Source of the DNA: Geodermatophilus sabuli
GTDB lineage: Bacteria; Actinomycetota; Actinomycetes; Mycobacteriales; Geodermatophilaceae
Assembly: GCF_900215145.1 (NCBI RefSeq)
Contig: NZ_OBDO01000006.1
Span: forward strand, 248,001-312,000
Reading direction: 5' to 3'
Length of the DNA: 64,000 bases
The notes below the pieces were generated by a model. It was not told where the DNA came from. It was given only the letters and a program-made list of their open reading frames with translations, and ran no database searches. This document shows, piece after piece, positions 54,269 through 62,442 of the stretch (the first letter of the stretch is position 1; every line of letters starts with the position of its first letter). A program made the translations under genes and the position numbers.

Positions 54269-55327
54269 TCACGGCGGGCTCCCCGGCTCCCGGACCGGCG
54301 CGGCGTCCGGCCGCGACCCGTCGCGAGCCGCCCTCCGCCACTCCGTGGGGCTCGTGCCGAACTGCCGGTGGAACCAGCGGGAGAAGGCGCTGGGTGCACT
54401 GAACCCCAGCAGTTGCGACACCTCGGTCAGCGAGTAGCGCTCATTGGGCAGATAGCGCTCCGCCATGCGTGCCCGGGTCGTGCTCAGGATGGAGGAGAAG
54501 GTCTCGTGCTGCTCGGCCAGGTACCGCTGGAGTCCTCGGGGCGGGAGGCCGAGGAGCCGGCTCGTGTGTGTGACCGACTGGCGCCCGAGCGGCAGCAGGA
54601 GCTCCACCACCTCCGCCACGTCCGTCAGGCGCGTGGTCGCAGCGGGAGCCTGGGGGGCCACGACCGTGCGGAGGAACTGCTGCGTGTACGGCCGCAGCGA
54701 GGTGTCCGCCGTCTGCACCCGGGCGCCGAGCTCCCGTGCGTGGAAGGCCAGGCCGGTGTGTTGACGAGCGAAGACCACGCCGGGGCCGAAGCGCCGACGC
54801 CACGGTTCGGGCTCCGGGGGCGGAGGACGGGCGAAGGCAGCGGACCGGGGTTCCCAGTCGCTGCGCACCAGGGTCCGGACGATGCCCAGGAGCGTCGCCA
54901 TGACGAGATCGAGCGCCTGATCGCGCGGTGCGGGCTCCCCGAACTCGAGCCAGACCTCGATCGTCGCGTGCTCGCCGTCCTCCTGCAGTCGCAGGTGCAG
55001 CGCCTCGTTGTAGGTGTGCTCGTACGTCTCCAGGAGGTCCACGGCACTGCGCAGGTCGGGCTCGTCCCGGAGCACGACGCTCAACGGGCCGAGGGTGCCG
55101 AGGCGACGGACGTCTGCCAGGCGCAGCCCGAAGTCCGGGCAGCCCGACTGCTGTGCGGACAGCTCCAGGAGCCGGGCGGCGGGCGCAGCCGGGATCCAGC
55201 GGTCGGGCTCGTCGAGGTCGGCGAGGTCCAGGCCCACCTGCGCCATCAGCACCGCTGGGTCCAGCCCCGAGGACCGGGCGAGTTCCGCGTAGCCGGTGAG
55301 GGTGTTCGTTCGGATACGAGGAAGCAC
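54269..55327 (-). CDS. AraC-family transcriptional regulator (arabinose-binding-like N-domain)
   Basis: A 352-residue AraC/XylS regulator. The N-terminal 200 residues match the ArgR/OruR-type domain (TNTLTGYAELARSSGLDPAV, LGTLGPLSVVLRDEPDLRSA). The C-terminal double helix-turn-helix has RYLPNERYSLTEVSQLLGFS and APSAFSRWFHRQFGTSPTEW near residues 290-330. GAGGAGGA precedes GTG 55327. It is divergent from a small LuxR gene with 200 bases between. The effector is unknown. Confidence 0.9.
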   Translation of the reverse strand: MLPRIRTNTLTGYAELARSSGLDPAVLMAQVGLDLADLDEPDRWIPAAPAARLLELSAQQSGCPDFGLRLADVRRLGTLGPLSVVLRDEPDLRSAVDLLETYEHTYNEALHLRLQEDGEHATIEVWLEFGEPAPRDQALDLVMATLLGIVRTLVRSDWEPRSAAFARPPPPEPEPWRRRFGPGVVFARQHTGLAFHARELGARVQTADTSLRPYTQQFLRTVVAPQAPAATTRLTDVAEVVELLLPLGRQSVTHTSRLLGLPPRGLQRYLAEQHETFSSILSTTRARMAERYLPNERYSLTEVSQLLGFSAPSAFSRWFHRQFGTSPTEWRRAARDGSRPDAAPVREPGSPP

Positions 55328-55527
55328 GACCGGTCCTCCTCCGCGATGGGCGAAAAGATAAGGGCCGCGACGGCATCGGTAAAGCGGAGTCGCCGCAGCC
55401 TCCCTACCGTGTTGTCGCGAACCCGCCGCGAGCTCGTCTCGTGGGCGGACCGAGACCGGTTCCCGAGCAGTCCGGTGCAGCGGCCCGGGTCCGTGCCGAA
55501 CGCCCGGTGAACCCTCGGAGGCCTCAG

Positions 55528-55932
55528 ATGACCGGTGACCACGCGCCCGCCCCCACGGTTCCTCCGGGCATCGCGCTGCCGGCGCCCCGCCGGACCGCAC
55601 CACCGGCGGTCGGCACCTCCGCCTCGTCCGGCCTCCCGGATCATGGAGGCGGGGAAGCAGCCCCGGAGCCGCGCCCTCCGGTCGGTGGCGTGGCAGGCGC
55701 GGCCCGCGCGTCGGCACTGAATCGCCGCGACCTCGAGGTGCTCGGCTGCCTGGCCCGGGGGAGGTCGACAGCCCAGATCGCGTCGAGCCTCTCGGTGTCG
55801 ACGAACACCGCACGCACCAGGATCCGGCGGGTACAGCGCAAGCTGGACGTCGTCGGCCGGGGCGCGGCCGTGCGGGCAGCTCAGGACCAGGGGGCCCTCG
55901 TCGTCCCGTCCGAGGCGAGGCATCCGGGCTGA
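55528..55932 (+). CDS. Stand-alone LuxR-type helix-turn-helix protein
   Basis: A 134-residue protein with a disordered Pro/Ala-rich N-terminus (about 1-65). A LuxR DNA-binding domain follows: LNRRDLEVLGCLARGRSTAQ, then IASSLSVSTNTARTRIRRVQ and RKLDVVGRGAAVRAA. There is no receiver or sensor domain, so regulation must be by level or by partner. GGAGG precedes the ATG. With the MalT-type gene it is one of two LuxR-class candidates that could bind the island palindrome. Confidence 0.82.
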   Translation: MTGDHAPAPTVPPGIALPAPRRTAPPAVGTSASSGLPDHGGGEAAPEPRPPVGGVAGAARASALNRRDLEVLGCLARGRSTAQIASSLSVSTNTARTRIRRVQRKLDVVGRGAAVRAAQDQGALVVPSEARHPG

Positions 55933-55969
55933 TCGGCGATCCGTCTCCCCGGATGACACACTGTCGGCA

Positions 55970-56025
55970 CCCCGCCAGGCGGGCGACAGAGGACCCGAGG
56001 TCCGTGGTGCGGTCGCCTGGCGGGG
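55970..56025 (+). terminator. Inverted repeat after the small LuxR gene
   Basis: CCCCGCCAGGCG (55970-55981) pairs with CGCCTGGCGGGG (56014-56025) around a 32-base loop. The remaining part of the 55933-56257 gap has no gene; a GATCCG...GGATGAC sequence at 55939-55957 is a degenerate island palindrome. Confidence 0.55.
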
Positions 56026-56257
56026 CTCGATGACCTCTGCGACGCCGTCCGGACGCACAGGGTCCTGGCTCGACATCCCTGCGCCTCCCGGAGACGGTGG
56101 ATGCGCCCCGGAGCCGCGGCCCTGCTCTGCCGGCGGTCCATCTGTGGGGCCGCCGCTCGTCCGCGGTGGATGAGGTCGGCGGACCGTACCTCCGCGACGA
56201 TGCCCCTGGGCACGTCCGCCGTCGCGGCCCGTCGTCGGCGCCCGGGGAGGACGACGG

Positions 56258-56899
56258 ATGACCGTGGCAGGCGAGTCCGCCGAGGCGACGAGCGGCTCGG
56301 TGCCGTCGATCGTCCGTCCCGGGTCGGACCCCGTCCGCGGAGCGGCCCGCCCGCTCCGGCATGCCGTCGTCCGCCGGAGGGTGGGTGCGGGGGCCGCCAG
56401 GTCCTCCGCCCGCCCGCGTCCTGCGCCCCCCGCCGCGCCGTCGGAGTTCGGGGTGCGCGTCGATCTGGACACCGGACGCCTGACGATGACCGGACGGCTG
56501 TACGTGCGCACCAGCCACCTGCTGTACGACGCCGTGTCGGCGTTGCTGGGGGAACAGCACCCGAGCTGGGTGGTCGACGTCGGCGGGTTGACCGACATCG
56601 ACCATGCCGGGGTGCGCGGCCTGCTGATCGCGTACCGCCGGGGGCTCCGGCACGGCCGTCGGATCACCCTGCACGGGGCGTCGCCGGCTCTCACGCACGT
56701 GTTGGTCCTGCTGCGCCTGGACCGTCATGTGCTCCAGGCGGAGCGCACCCTCATGACGGCCGAGCCGGAACGCGGCTCACCCCCGACGGGAGGTCCGGCC
56801 GCTGACCGCTGCGGCCGCACCGAGAGTGGGGGCCCGCAGGCCCCGTCGTCCGAGGCGGACGCCCACATGCCGCCGGCGGTACGGCCGATCACGGACTGA
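56258..56899 (+). CDS. STAS-domain protein (anti-sigma-factor-antagonist-like)
   Basis: A 213-residue protein. A basic disordered N-terminus (1-65) precedes a STAS domain (about 67-165: GVRVDLDTGRLTMTGRLYVR, WVVDVGGLTDIDHAGVRGLL). The position where SpoIIAA-type antagonists are phosphorylated has D-x-D-H-A-G-V rather than D-S-S-G, so phosphoregulation at that serine is unlikely. The C-terminus is disordered. GGGGAGGA precedes the ATG. It is followed by an antiporter gene 83 bases on. Confidence 0.8.
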   Translation: MTVAGESAEATSGSVPSIVRPGSDPVRGAARPLRHAVVRRRVGAGAARSSARPRPAPPAAPSEFGVRVDLDTGRLTMTGRLYVRTSHLLYDAVSALLGEQHPSWVVDVGGLTDIDHAGVRGLLIAYRRGLRHGRRITLHGASPALTHVLVLLRLDRHVLQAERTLMTAEPERGSPPTGGPAADRCGRTESGGPQAPSSEADAHMPPAVRPITD

Positions 56900-56982
56900 C
56901 GGCGAGCGCAGCGGATCGTCGTCCGTCCGGTGCCGCCGGTCCGACCGGAGCCACCCCACGCCGGGACGCACCGGGAGGCCCC

Positions 56983-58251
56983 ATGACGGCCCAGATCATC
57001 GCGATCGTCAGCACGGTCATCTTCCTGTGGGGTGTCCTGTCAGCCCGCCTCCAGCGCGCCGACCTCACGGCACCGATCGTCTTCGTCGGGGTGGGCGGCT
57101 TGCTCGCGGCGGCCGGCCTGGTCGATGCGCAGTCCGCCCCTGAGGCACTGAAGCCACTGGTCGAGCTGGCGCTGGTGTGGGTGCTCTTCTCCGACGCCGC
57201 AGGCGTTCCGCTCGGGGAGATGCGTCGTGATGCCGGCCGCTACCTGCGGCTGCTGGCGGTCGGGCTGCCGCTCACCGTGGTTGCCGGCTGGGTACTGGCG
57301 TACTGGCTCTTCCCGGACCTCAGCATCTGGCTGGCTCTGCTGGTGGCCGCCGCCCTCGCGCCGACGGACGCAGCGCTGGGACTCCCGGTGGTCACCAACC
57401 CCGCCGTGCCCGCACGGATGCGGGAGCTGATCACCGTCGAGAGCGGTGTGAACGACGGCATCGTCACGCCGGTGGTCCTGTTCGCCCTGGCCGGCGCGAC
57501 GGCCGTCCACGAGGACGGCAGCGAGTCGTGGCTCGGGGAGGCGCTCGTCGAGCTCGGCGTCGGCGTGGCCGTGGGCGCCGGGATCGGCCTGGTAGGTGGG
57601 TGGCTGCTGCAGCGGGCGCGCGCTCGCGGGTGGGCCGCGGAGGACTTCGTCGGCGTCGCCGTGTTGGCTCTCGCTCTCGCCGCCTACGCCGGCGCGCTCG
57701 CCGTCCACGGGAACGGCTTCGTCGCCGCCTTCTCCGGCGGGCTCGCGTTCGGTGCGGCAGCGGGTCGGCGGGGCCCGGCCGAGCTGGTCTTCCTCGAACA
57801 GGCCGGCGCGTTCGTGTCCGTTCTCGTCTGGCTCGCGTTCGGCGCGCTGGCCATCCCGATCGTCGTCGACGGGGTCGACCCGGTGATGGTGCTGTACGCG
57901 GTCCTGAGCCTCACGCTGGTGCGGATGGTGCCGGTCGCCCTGGCCTGTGTCGGCGCCGGCCTCGACCGCGACTCCGTGCTGTTCCTGGGCTGGTTCGGAC
58001 CCCGAGGGCTCGCCTCGCTGGTCTTCGCCCTGCTCGCCCTCGAGCAGCTCGGAGACGCTGCCGACGAGGTCGTCGCGATCGTCGCCGTGACCGTGCTGCT
58101 GAGCGTCATCGCACACGGGTTCTCCGCCGCCCCGCTCTCCACCCGCTACGAGCGCGCCCTCAGCCGCCGGGGCCTCGACGGGGGACCGGGACGGGCACGC
58201 GCGGAGACCGGTCTGCCCGTCCCGGACGGCGATGACCCCGGTCCGCCGTAG
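56983..58251 (+). CDS. CPA1-type cation:proton antiporter
   Basis: A 422-residue membrane protein with about 12 helices. The antiporter core shows AAALAPTDAALGLPVVTNPA near residue 125, with the helix-unwinding T-D pair. ESGVNDGIVTPVVLFALAG near 150 has the N-D ion site of CPA1 exchangers. GWFGPRGLASLVFALLALEQ is near 330. It probably exchanges Na+ or K+ for H+. GGGAGG precedes the ATG. Convergent with 58294. Confidence 0.9.
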   Translation: MTAQIIAIVSTVIFLWGVLSARLQRADLTAPIVFVGVGGLLAAAGLVDAQSAPEALKPLVELALVWVLFSDAAGVPLGEMRRDAGRYLRLLAVGLPLTVVAGWVLAYWLFPDLSIWLALLVAAALAPTDAALGLPVVTNPAVPARMRELITVESGVNDGIVTPVVLFALAGATAVHEDGSESWLGEALVELGVGVAVGAGIGLVGGWLLQRARARGWAAEDFVGVAVLALALAAYAGALAVHGNGFVAAFSGGLAFGAAAGRRGPAELVFLEQAGAFVSVLVWLAFGALAIPIVVDGVDPVMVLYAVLSLTLVRMVPVALACVGAGLDRDSVLFLGWFGPRGLASLVFALLALEQLGDAADEVVAIVAVTVLLSVIAHGFSAAPLSTRYERALSRRGLDGGPGRARAETGLPVPDGDDPGPP

Positions 58252-58293
58252 TCCTCGGACCGGGGTGGGACGCGGGGAGAGCTCAGGTCGCGG

Positions 58294-58962
58294 TCACCGC
58301 GCCGGGATGGGGTGCGGGGCAGCCTCGCGGGCAGGCGAGCGCCCCGTCGATCCCCTGCGGGGGATGCCCAGGTCGTCCATGGCCTGCTCGTAGCAGTCGT
58401 GGAGGACGTGGAGACGGTGGATGAGCCGGCGTACGTACTCCGGCGACGTGGACAGCGAGGCCGGCTCCGTCAGGGTCTCCCAGAACACCCAGGAGAGCTC
58501 TCCGGTCCGTTCGAGCGAGGCCCTCGTGTCCGGAGAGGACGACGGTTCGACCGCGGTCAGGAACCGGGACGTCGCCTCCCGGCGCAACCGTGCGGTCCGC
58601 TCCCGATACGGCGCCGTCAACTCCCGGCGGCGCCGGACCGCGGCGCGTCGGTATCCCGTCGGGCCCGGCGGGGGAGGCTCGACCGTGAGGCCGATGGCCC
58701 GCCCGAGCAAGGGCACGAGGAGGCGGCGGTCGGCGTTCGACAGCATGTCGTTGGCGGCCCGGAGGATCGCGGCCAGCTCACCGTCCACGCAGCGTGGATG
58801 GTCCGTGAAGGGCTCACCGGCCAGCAGAGCCGTGTACTCCATGAAGCAGGCGCCCCGCGACGGGTTCCTGTGCTTGCCCCGTCTCAGCACGGGCATCCCA
58901 TCCGGCACCGGCTTCGCCACGGTCTCGCCATGCGTCGACTCGGACATGGGTGACTCGGACAT
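58294..58962 (-). CDS. Conserved hypothetical protein
   Basis: A 222-residue soluble protein I do not recognise. A conserved-looking core reads HRNPSRGACFMEYTALLAGE, then FTDHPRCVDGELAAILRAAN and DMLSNADRRLLVPLLGRAIG. The C-terminal half is helical and charged (YVRRLIHRLHVLHDCYEQAM). GAGGGGAG lies upstream of ATG 58962. A 15-bp tandem duplication (GACTCGGACATGGGT) makes the MSESP/MSEST start ambiguous (58947 is also possible). It begins 14 bases after the neighbouring small gene and is probably cotranscribed with it. Confidence 0.65.
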   Translation of the reverse strand: MSESPMSESTHGETVAKPVPDGMPVLRRGKHRNPSRGACFMEYTALLAGEPFTDHPRCVDGELAAILRAANDMLSNADRRLLVPLLGRAIGLTVEPPPPGPTGYRRAAVRRRRELTAPYRERTARLRREATSRFLTAVEPSSSPDTRASLERTGELSWVFWETLTEPASLSTSPEYVRRLIHRLHVLHDCYEQAMDDLGIPRRGSTGRSPAREAAPHPIPAR

Positions 58963-58976
58963 GGGTCTGGCTCCCC

Positions 58977-59222
58977 TCACGGGCCGATGGGTCGCGGCCG
59001 CGGGTCCCCGACCAGGTGGTCCAGGGCCTGCCGCCGCACCGCGGCGTGGCGGTACTCGAGCAACGCGTTCAGGTGTTCCTCGGCTCGGGTCGTGGAGTCC
59101 TGGTTCTGGCGGTTGCCCGTCCTCGCTGCCACGGCCCGGGTCGCTCGGAGGTCGGTGAAGGCCTCCGTGATGTGCCGGTCGAGCAGGGCGAGATCGTCCA
59201 GGGGCGGCGCGGACGCTGTCAT
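58977..59222 (-). CDS. Small conserved protein, paralog of the gene at 19549
   Basis: An 81-residue protein sharing ARTGNRQNQDSTTRAEEHLN then ALLEYRHA with the 64-residue protein at 19549, with a longer C-terminus. GCGGGAGGCCGCC precedes the ATG in both. It marks the left edge of block copy B. Function unknown. Confidence 0.75.
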   Translation of the reverse strand: MTASAPPLDDLALLDRHITEAFTDLRATRAVAARTGNRQNQDSTTRAEEHLNALLEYRHAAVRRQALDHLVGDPRPRPIGP

Positions 59223-59420
59223 GGCGGCCTCCCGCCGGTGGTCGTGTGGTGCCTCTCCGAAGCGCTCGAGCGGGCGCCTCGCACGCCGTTCAGCGCCTCC
59301 GATCCTGGCGCCCCCCCGGCCGGGGGACATCGTCCTGCGCAGACGACACGGGCCCGTCACGCCCGTCCCTGAGCCGTCACCGGCTGCAGACCCCCGCCTT
59401 GTGGGCTGAACCCGTCGAGG

Positions 59421-59529
59421 GTGACCATGTCCGGTGAACACGGTGCGCGCACCCAATCCGGAGCATCCTGCGCACGCTGGCTGTGAGCAGGCGCAACCAG
59501 GCGGGGCACGCGAACGCGGACTGCTCTGA
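59421..59529 (+). pseudogene. Relic of the C-terminus of the MalT/LuxR-type regulator
   Basis: The DNA matches the last about 105 bases of the LuxR gene ending at 25657, including GGTGAACAC, ATCCGGAGCATCCTGCGCA, AGCAGGCGCAACCAGGC and CTGCTCTGA. An extra base near the CACCCAATCC segment shifts the frame. No upstream LuxR sequence remains. The rest of the 59223-59681 gap has only a degenerate GGACGATGTCCCC site near 59325. Confidence 0.85.
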
Positions 59530-59681
59530 GGACGGCTCCCGTCTCGCGCACTGCGGGGGAGGCGTCCGCTCGTCCGCTCCTGGAGCCTCGGGAGCAGCGA
59601 CAACACCAGAGGGAGACCCTGCCTGGCGGCCCACTCCGGGCGGGACTCACGTCCGTGGGGCAGGCATGGAGGTCGGTGGCC

Positions 59682-60098
59682 ATGGAGGCGGCTCGAACCC
59701 GGTACGAGGTGCTCGTGGAAACGCTCATGAACGACGCGGTGCTCTCCACCTTCCGCGTCCCGCTGAGACCGACTGCCGTGCCGCGCCAGACCCTGTACCG
59801 ATTCCGCGTTCCGGCCACCCGGGACCTCTCCGACGTGCTGGACCGGCTGACCGAGGGTGACGTGCAGGTGGTGGAGATCCGCCGGTGTGCGGATCCGCCA
59901 CGCCGGCACCGTGGTGCGGCACGGGCCGGGCAAGAGGGATCCGTGCAGCACGCCGCCGGCGCCACCCCGGCCGAGGACGGCGTCGTCGTCCCCTTCCGGA
60001 CGGTGACCCGGCACGGCCGGTGGGGAGACAGCATCGCACCGGGCCGCAGCTCGTCGGTACGGCCGGGCCCCGGCACCGCGGGGGACCCCTCGGCCTGA
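59682..60098 (+). CDS. Conserved protein of unknown function (block copy B, gene 1)
   Basis: A 138-residue paralog of the protein at 25760: MEAARTRYEVLVETLMNDAV, then STFRVPLRPTAVPRQTLYRF and RVPATRDLSDVLDRL are aligned without gaps up to EIRR. The C-terminal low-complexity part differs but keeps DGVVVPFRT. GGAGG lies 9 bases from ATG 59682. Function unknown. Confidence 0.7.
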   Translation: MEAARTRYEVLVETLMNDAVLSTFRVPLRPTAVPRQTLYRFRVPATRDLSDVLDRLTEGDVQVVEIRRCADPPRRHRGAARAGQEGSVQHAAGATPAEDGVVVPFRTVTRHGRWGDSIAPGRSSSVRPGPGTAGDPSA

Positions 60099-60135
60099 TG
60101 AGCCGACGCACGATCGCCCGGCGCCACCGGCCGAC

Positions 60136-60215
60136 ACCGTTCACTCGTGGCGGACGATGCCGGGCCCCCGGAGGCGTTCCACGCTGTCGACGCACGCCGT
60201 CAGGACCTCGCCCGA
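60136..60215. other. Intergenic segment conserved with 26152-26250
   Basis: This is the copy-B counterpart of the conserved gap between block genes 1 and 2. On the minus strand it reads ACVDSVERLRGPGIVRHE with a stop at the position matching copy A. Confidence 0.45.
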
Positions 60216-60270
60216 CCGCCTCGGACCGCGGGCGGCCGGAGCCGGGGGTGGATCCCGGAGGACAGGGCAC

Positions 60271-60714
60271 ATGACCGACACCCCGCAGCACAGCTCCACG
60301 GATACCGGCATCCCGTACACCGAGCCGACGTCGGCCTGGGCCGGCTGGGTGGTCTTCGGTGGCGTCATGCTGATCATGCTGGGCCTCTTCCAGATCATCC
60401 AGGGGCTGGTGGCCCTCTTCGACGACGGCTTCTACGCGGTGACGTCGGGCGGTCTCGTGGTGGACGTCGACTACAACACCTGGGGCTGGATCCACACCGC
60501 CATCGGCATCGTCGGGGTTCTCGCCGGCCTGGGGCTCCTGGCGGGCAACATGGTCGCCCGCGTGGTCGGCGTCGGCATCGCGCTGCTGAGTGCGCTGGCG
60601 AACCTGGCGTTCATCTCGGCCCATCCGTTGTGGTCGACCATCGTGATCACCCTCGACGTCATCGTGATCTACGCGATCGTCGTCCACGGGCGCGAGGTCA
60701 AGGCACTCCGCTGA
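60271..60714 (+). CDS. Four-helix membrane protein, DUF7144-like (block copy B)
   Basis: A 147-residue membrane protein highly similar to 26289: WAGWVVFGGVMLIMLGLFQI, the loop VVDVDYNTWGWIHTAIG, and LDVIVIYAIVVHGREVKALR. The same four-helix layout applies. GGAGGA precedes the ATG. Function unknown. Confidence 0.8.
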   Translation: MTDTPQHSSTDTGIPYTEPTSAWAGWVVFGGVMLIMLGLFQIIQGLVALFDDGFYAVTSGGLVVDVDYNTWGWIHTAIGIVGVLAGLGLLAGNMVARVVGVGIALLSALANLAFISAHPLWSTIVITLDVIVIYAIVVHGREVKALR

Positions 60715-60766
60715 CCCGTCGTCCCGCCGTCTCACGGCCCGCGCCGGCCCGATCTGCAGCAGGCTC

Positions 60767-61384
60767 CTAGAGGAGCCGGGAGTTCCAGTCGGGCTCGACC
60801 GCGGTCCACTCCTCCTCCCATGCGCGCTCCCGGGAGGCGTCCAGGGCACGGGTGAGGGCGACGTAGAGCGTCCATGTCGCCAGGGGGAGGCCGATCAGCG
60901 GCAACAGCCCCGCGGCGGCCGCCCGGTTGGGGATGCTCGACCGGTCGAGTGGGGCCGAGGTGAGGTCGCCCTCCCCGTCGACCCACACCGGCACGGTGGC
61001 ACCGATCGGGGTGTGGGGCCTCGCCGACACGAACCCCTCCCGGGTCACACCACCGGGCAGGGACCAGGCCGCCCGTACCGGGACCCCCGTGCTCGGGACG
61101 GCGTTGACGGTGGCACCACTGGGCGGCGTCGGCTCCGGGGCCACCTCGAGCAGAACGGCGTGGGTGGGGGAGCGGTCCGACGCCTCCGCGGCCGCGACCG
61201 CCTGGAGGTGCGCCGTCGTGGCAGCGGACGCCACCACGGCGAGCAACGGGGCGGCGAGCATCGACAGGACGACGACGAGCCGCCCGATCGCCTGGAGCCG
61301 ATCGGTGCGGCGCTCGAGGGGCCCGGAGCCGAGCGTCAGCCGGCGCAGCGACCGGCTGACGAAGGTGTGCCGCTTCGCGATCAT
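60767..61384 (-). CDS. Rv1733c-family membrane protein (block copy B)
   Basis: A 205-residue paralog of 27605: the N-terminus SLRRLTLGSGPLERRTDRLQ, first helix GRLVVVLSMLAAPLLAVVAS, extracytoplasmic VPVRAAWSLPGGVTREGFVS, second helix LPLIGLPLATWTLYVALTRA, and a C-terminal EPDWNSRLL. Topology as in mycobacterial Rv1733c. It is 50 bases downstream of the SHOCT gene on the same strand. Confidence 0.82.
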   Translation of the reverse strand: MIAKRHTFVSRSLRRLTLGSGPLERRTDRLQAIGRLVVVLSMLAAPLLAVVASAATTAHLQAVAAAEASDRSPTHAVLLEVAPEPTPPSGATVNAVPSTGVPVRAAWSLPGGVTREGFVSARPHTPIGATVPVWVDGEGDLTSAPLDRSSIPNRAAAAGLLPLIGLPLATWTLYVALTRALDASRERAWEEEWTAVEPDWNSRLL

Positions 61385-61434
61385 CCTGTGGCCCTCCGCC
61401 CGTGGCCGGTCACGGCCGGGTCCGTGTCTCCGAC

Positions 61435-61836
61435 TCAGACGAGGACGCGCCGCTTCAGCTGCTCGAACTCCTCCTGGCTGATCGCACCTTCGTCGAGCAG
61501 CCCCTTGGCGCGGGCGATCTCGTCGATGCCGTGGAGACCGGGGGCCGCAACCGACCGGATGTAGGCGTCGGTCCCCTGCCTCGCCCGGTCGGCCTGCTGG
61601 ACGTTCCGGTCGGCCATGGCGCGTCCCTGCGTGATGAGGTACGTCAGCGAGCCGATCAACGGCACCACGAGGACGAAGACGGCCCAGGCGGTCTTGGCCC
61701 AGCCGGACGTGTCGTGCCGTCGGAACAGGTCCCCGAAGACGGTGACGACCAGCCAGAAGTAGACCATCAGCGCGAAGAAGAGGACGAACGTCCACATCAG
61801 GTCCAGCAGCGGGTAGTCGTCGGCGGCCGTGCGCAT
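61435..61836 (-). CDS. PLDc_N/SHOCT membrane protein (block copy B)
   Basis: A 133-residue paralog of 28271, identical in length, with the same two helices (LMWTFVLFFALMVYFWLVVT, FVLVVPLIGSLTYLITQGRA) and a C-terminal SHOCT motif whose last residues (GAISQEEFEQLKRRVLV) match exactly. GGAGGTGGACC precedes the ATG. The operator-like palindrome upstream is at the same distance as in copy A. Confidence 0.85.
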   Translation of the reverse strand: MRTAADDYPLLDLMWTFVLFFALMVYFWLVVTVFGDLFRRHDTSGWAKTAWAVFVLVVPLIGSLTYLITQGRAMADRNVQQADRARQGTDAYIRSVAAPGLHGIDEIARAKGLLDEGAISQEEFEQLKRRVLV

Positions 61837-61896
61837 GGTCCACCTCCGTGGAGAACTCGTCGTGCTGCTCAGGATGAGGACCTGCCGGACGGTGAC

Positions 61897-61916
61897 CATC
61901 CCCCTGCCCGGATGAC
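61897..61916 (-). promoter_or_regulatory. Island palindrome upstream of the SHOCT gene (B)
   Basis: Minus strand: GTCATCCGGGCAGGGGGATG, 60 bases upstream of the start. The rest of the 61837-62200 gap has a second partial site (CTCATCCGGGAGGGAGGAGG from 62030) and no gene. Confidence 0.6.
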
Positions 61917-62200
61917 CGGGTCCGGCAGCTGCACCGCGTCGACGCCCTTCGGTGACCGCACCGAACGGTGCTCCGGGCCCCGTGTCCGGCGTCCGTGGTC
62001 GGCGGTCCGTGGAGCGGTCGGAGCCCGCCCTCATCCGGGAGGGAGGAGGTCGCCGGCCCCCCGGTGGACCATGCTCCGCCCCATCGGATCGAAGCCGCCA
62101 AGCGCCCCGGGTGGGGCGTCAGAGCGAATCGGGTCGGCCGGGCGGCTCCGGGGACGGTCTGCGGAACGGGGTCCGCGCCGATCACTAGGGAGCGCGCAGA

Positions 62201-62431
62201 ATGGGACGTCGTGTGTACGAGCTCCGGGTGCGTGGACCAGTTCCGGCTGAACTCCTCGCGGAGATCGGTGCCGAGGACTTCGGTGAGGAACCGCCACTGA
62301 CCATCCTCCGGACAGAACCGACGGACCAGCCGGGCCTGCACGGCATGCTGCAGCGGCTGCGCAGCCTGGGACTGGACCTGTTGGAGGTCCGCACCGCCGG
62401 CCCGGAGCCGTCTGACACCGGCTCGTCGTAG
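62201..62431 (+). CDS. Small conserved protein (block copy B), paralog of 29043
   Basis: A 76-residue protein, the same length as its copy-A paralog and very similar over its whole length (MGRRVYELRVRGPVPAELLA, GEEPPLTILRTEPTDQPGLH). Strong conservation between two diverging blocks implies the protein is under selection. Function unknown; a ferredoxin-like fold is likely. Confidence 0.8.
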   Translation: MGRRVYELRVRGPVPAELLAEIGAEDFGEEPPLTILRTEPTDQPGLHGMLQRLRSLGLDLLEVRTAGPEPSDTGSS

Positions 62432-62442
62432 CGGCGGCGACG

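Noticed and set aside
28673-62200. Mycobacterial-type DosR boxes (GGGACT...AGTCCC) in the island
   Set aside because: No convincing match was seen upstream of the Rv1733c-like or SHOCT genes; the recurrent motif there is TCATCC/GGRTGA instead.
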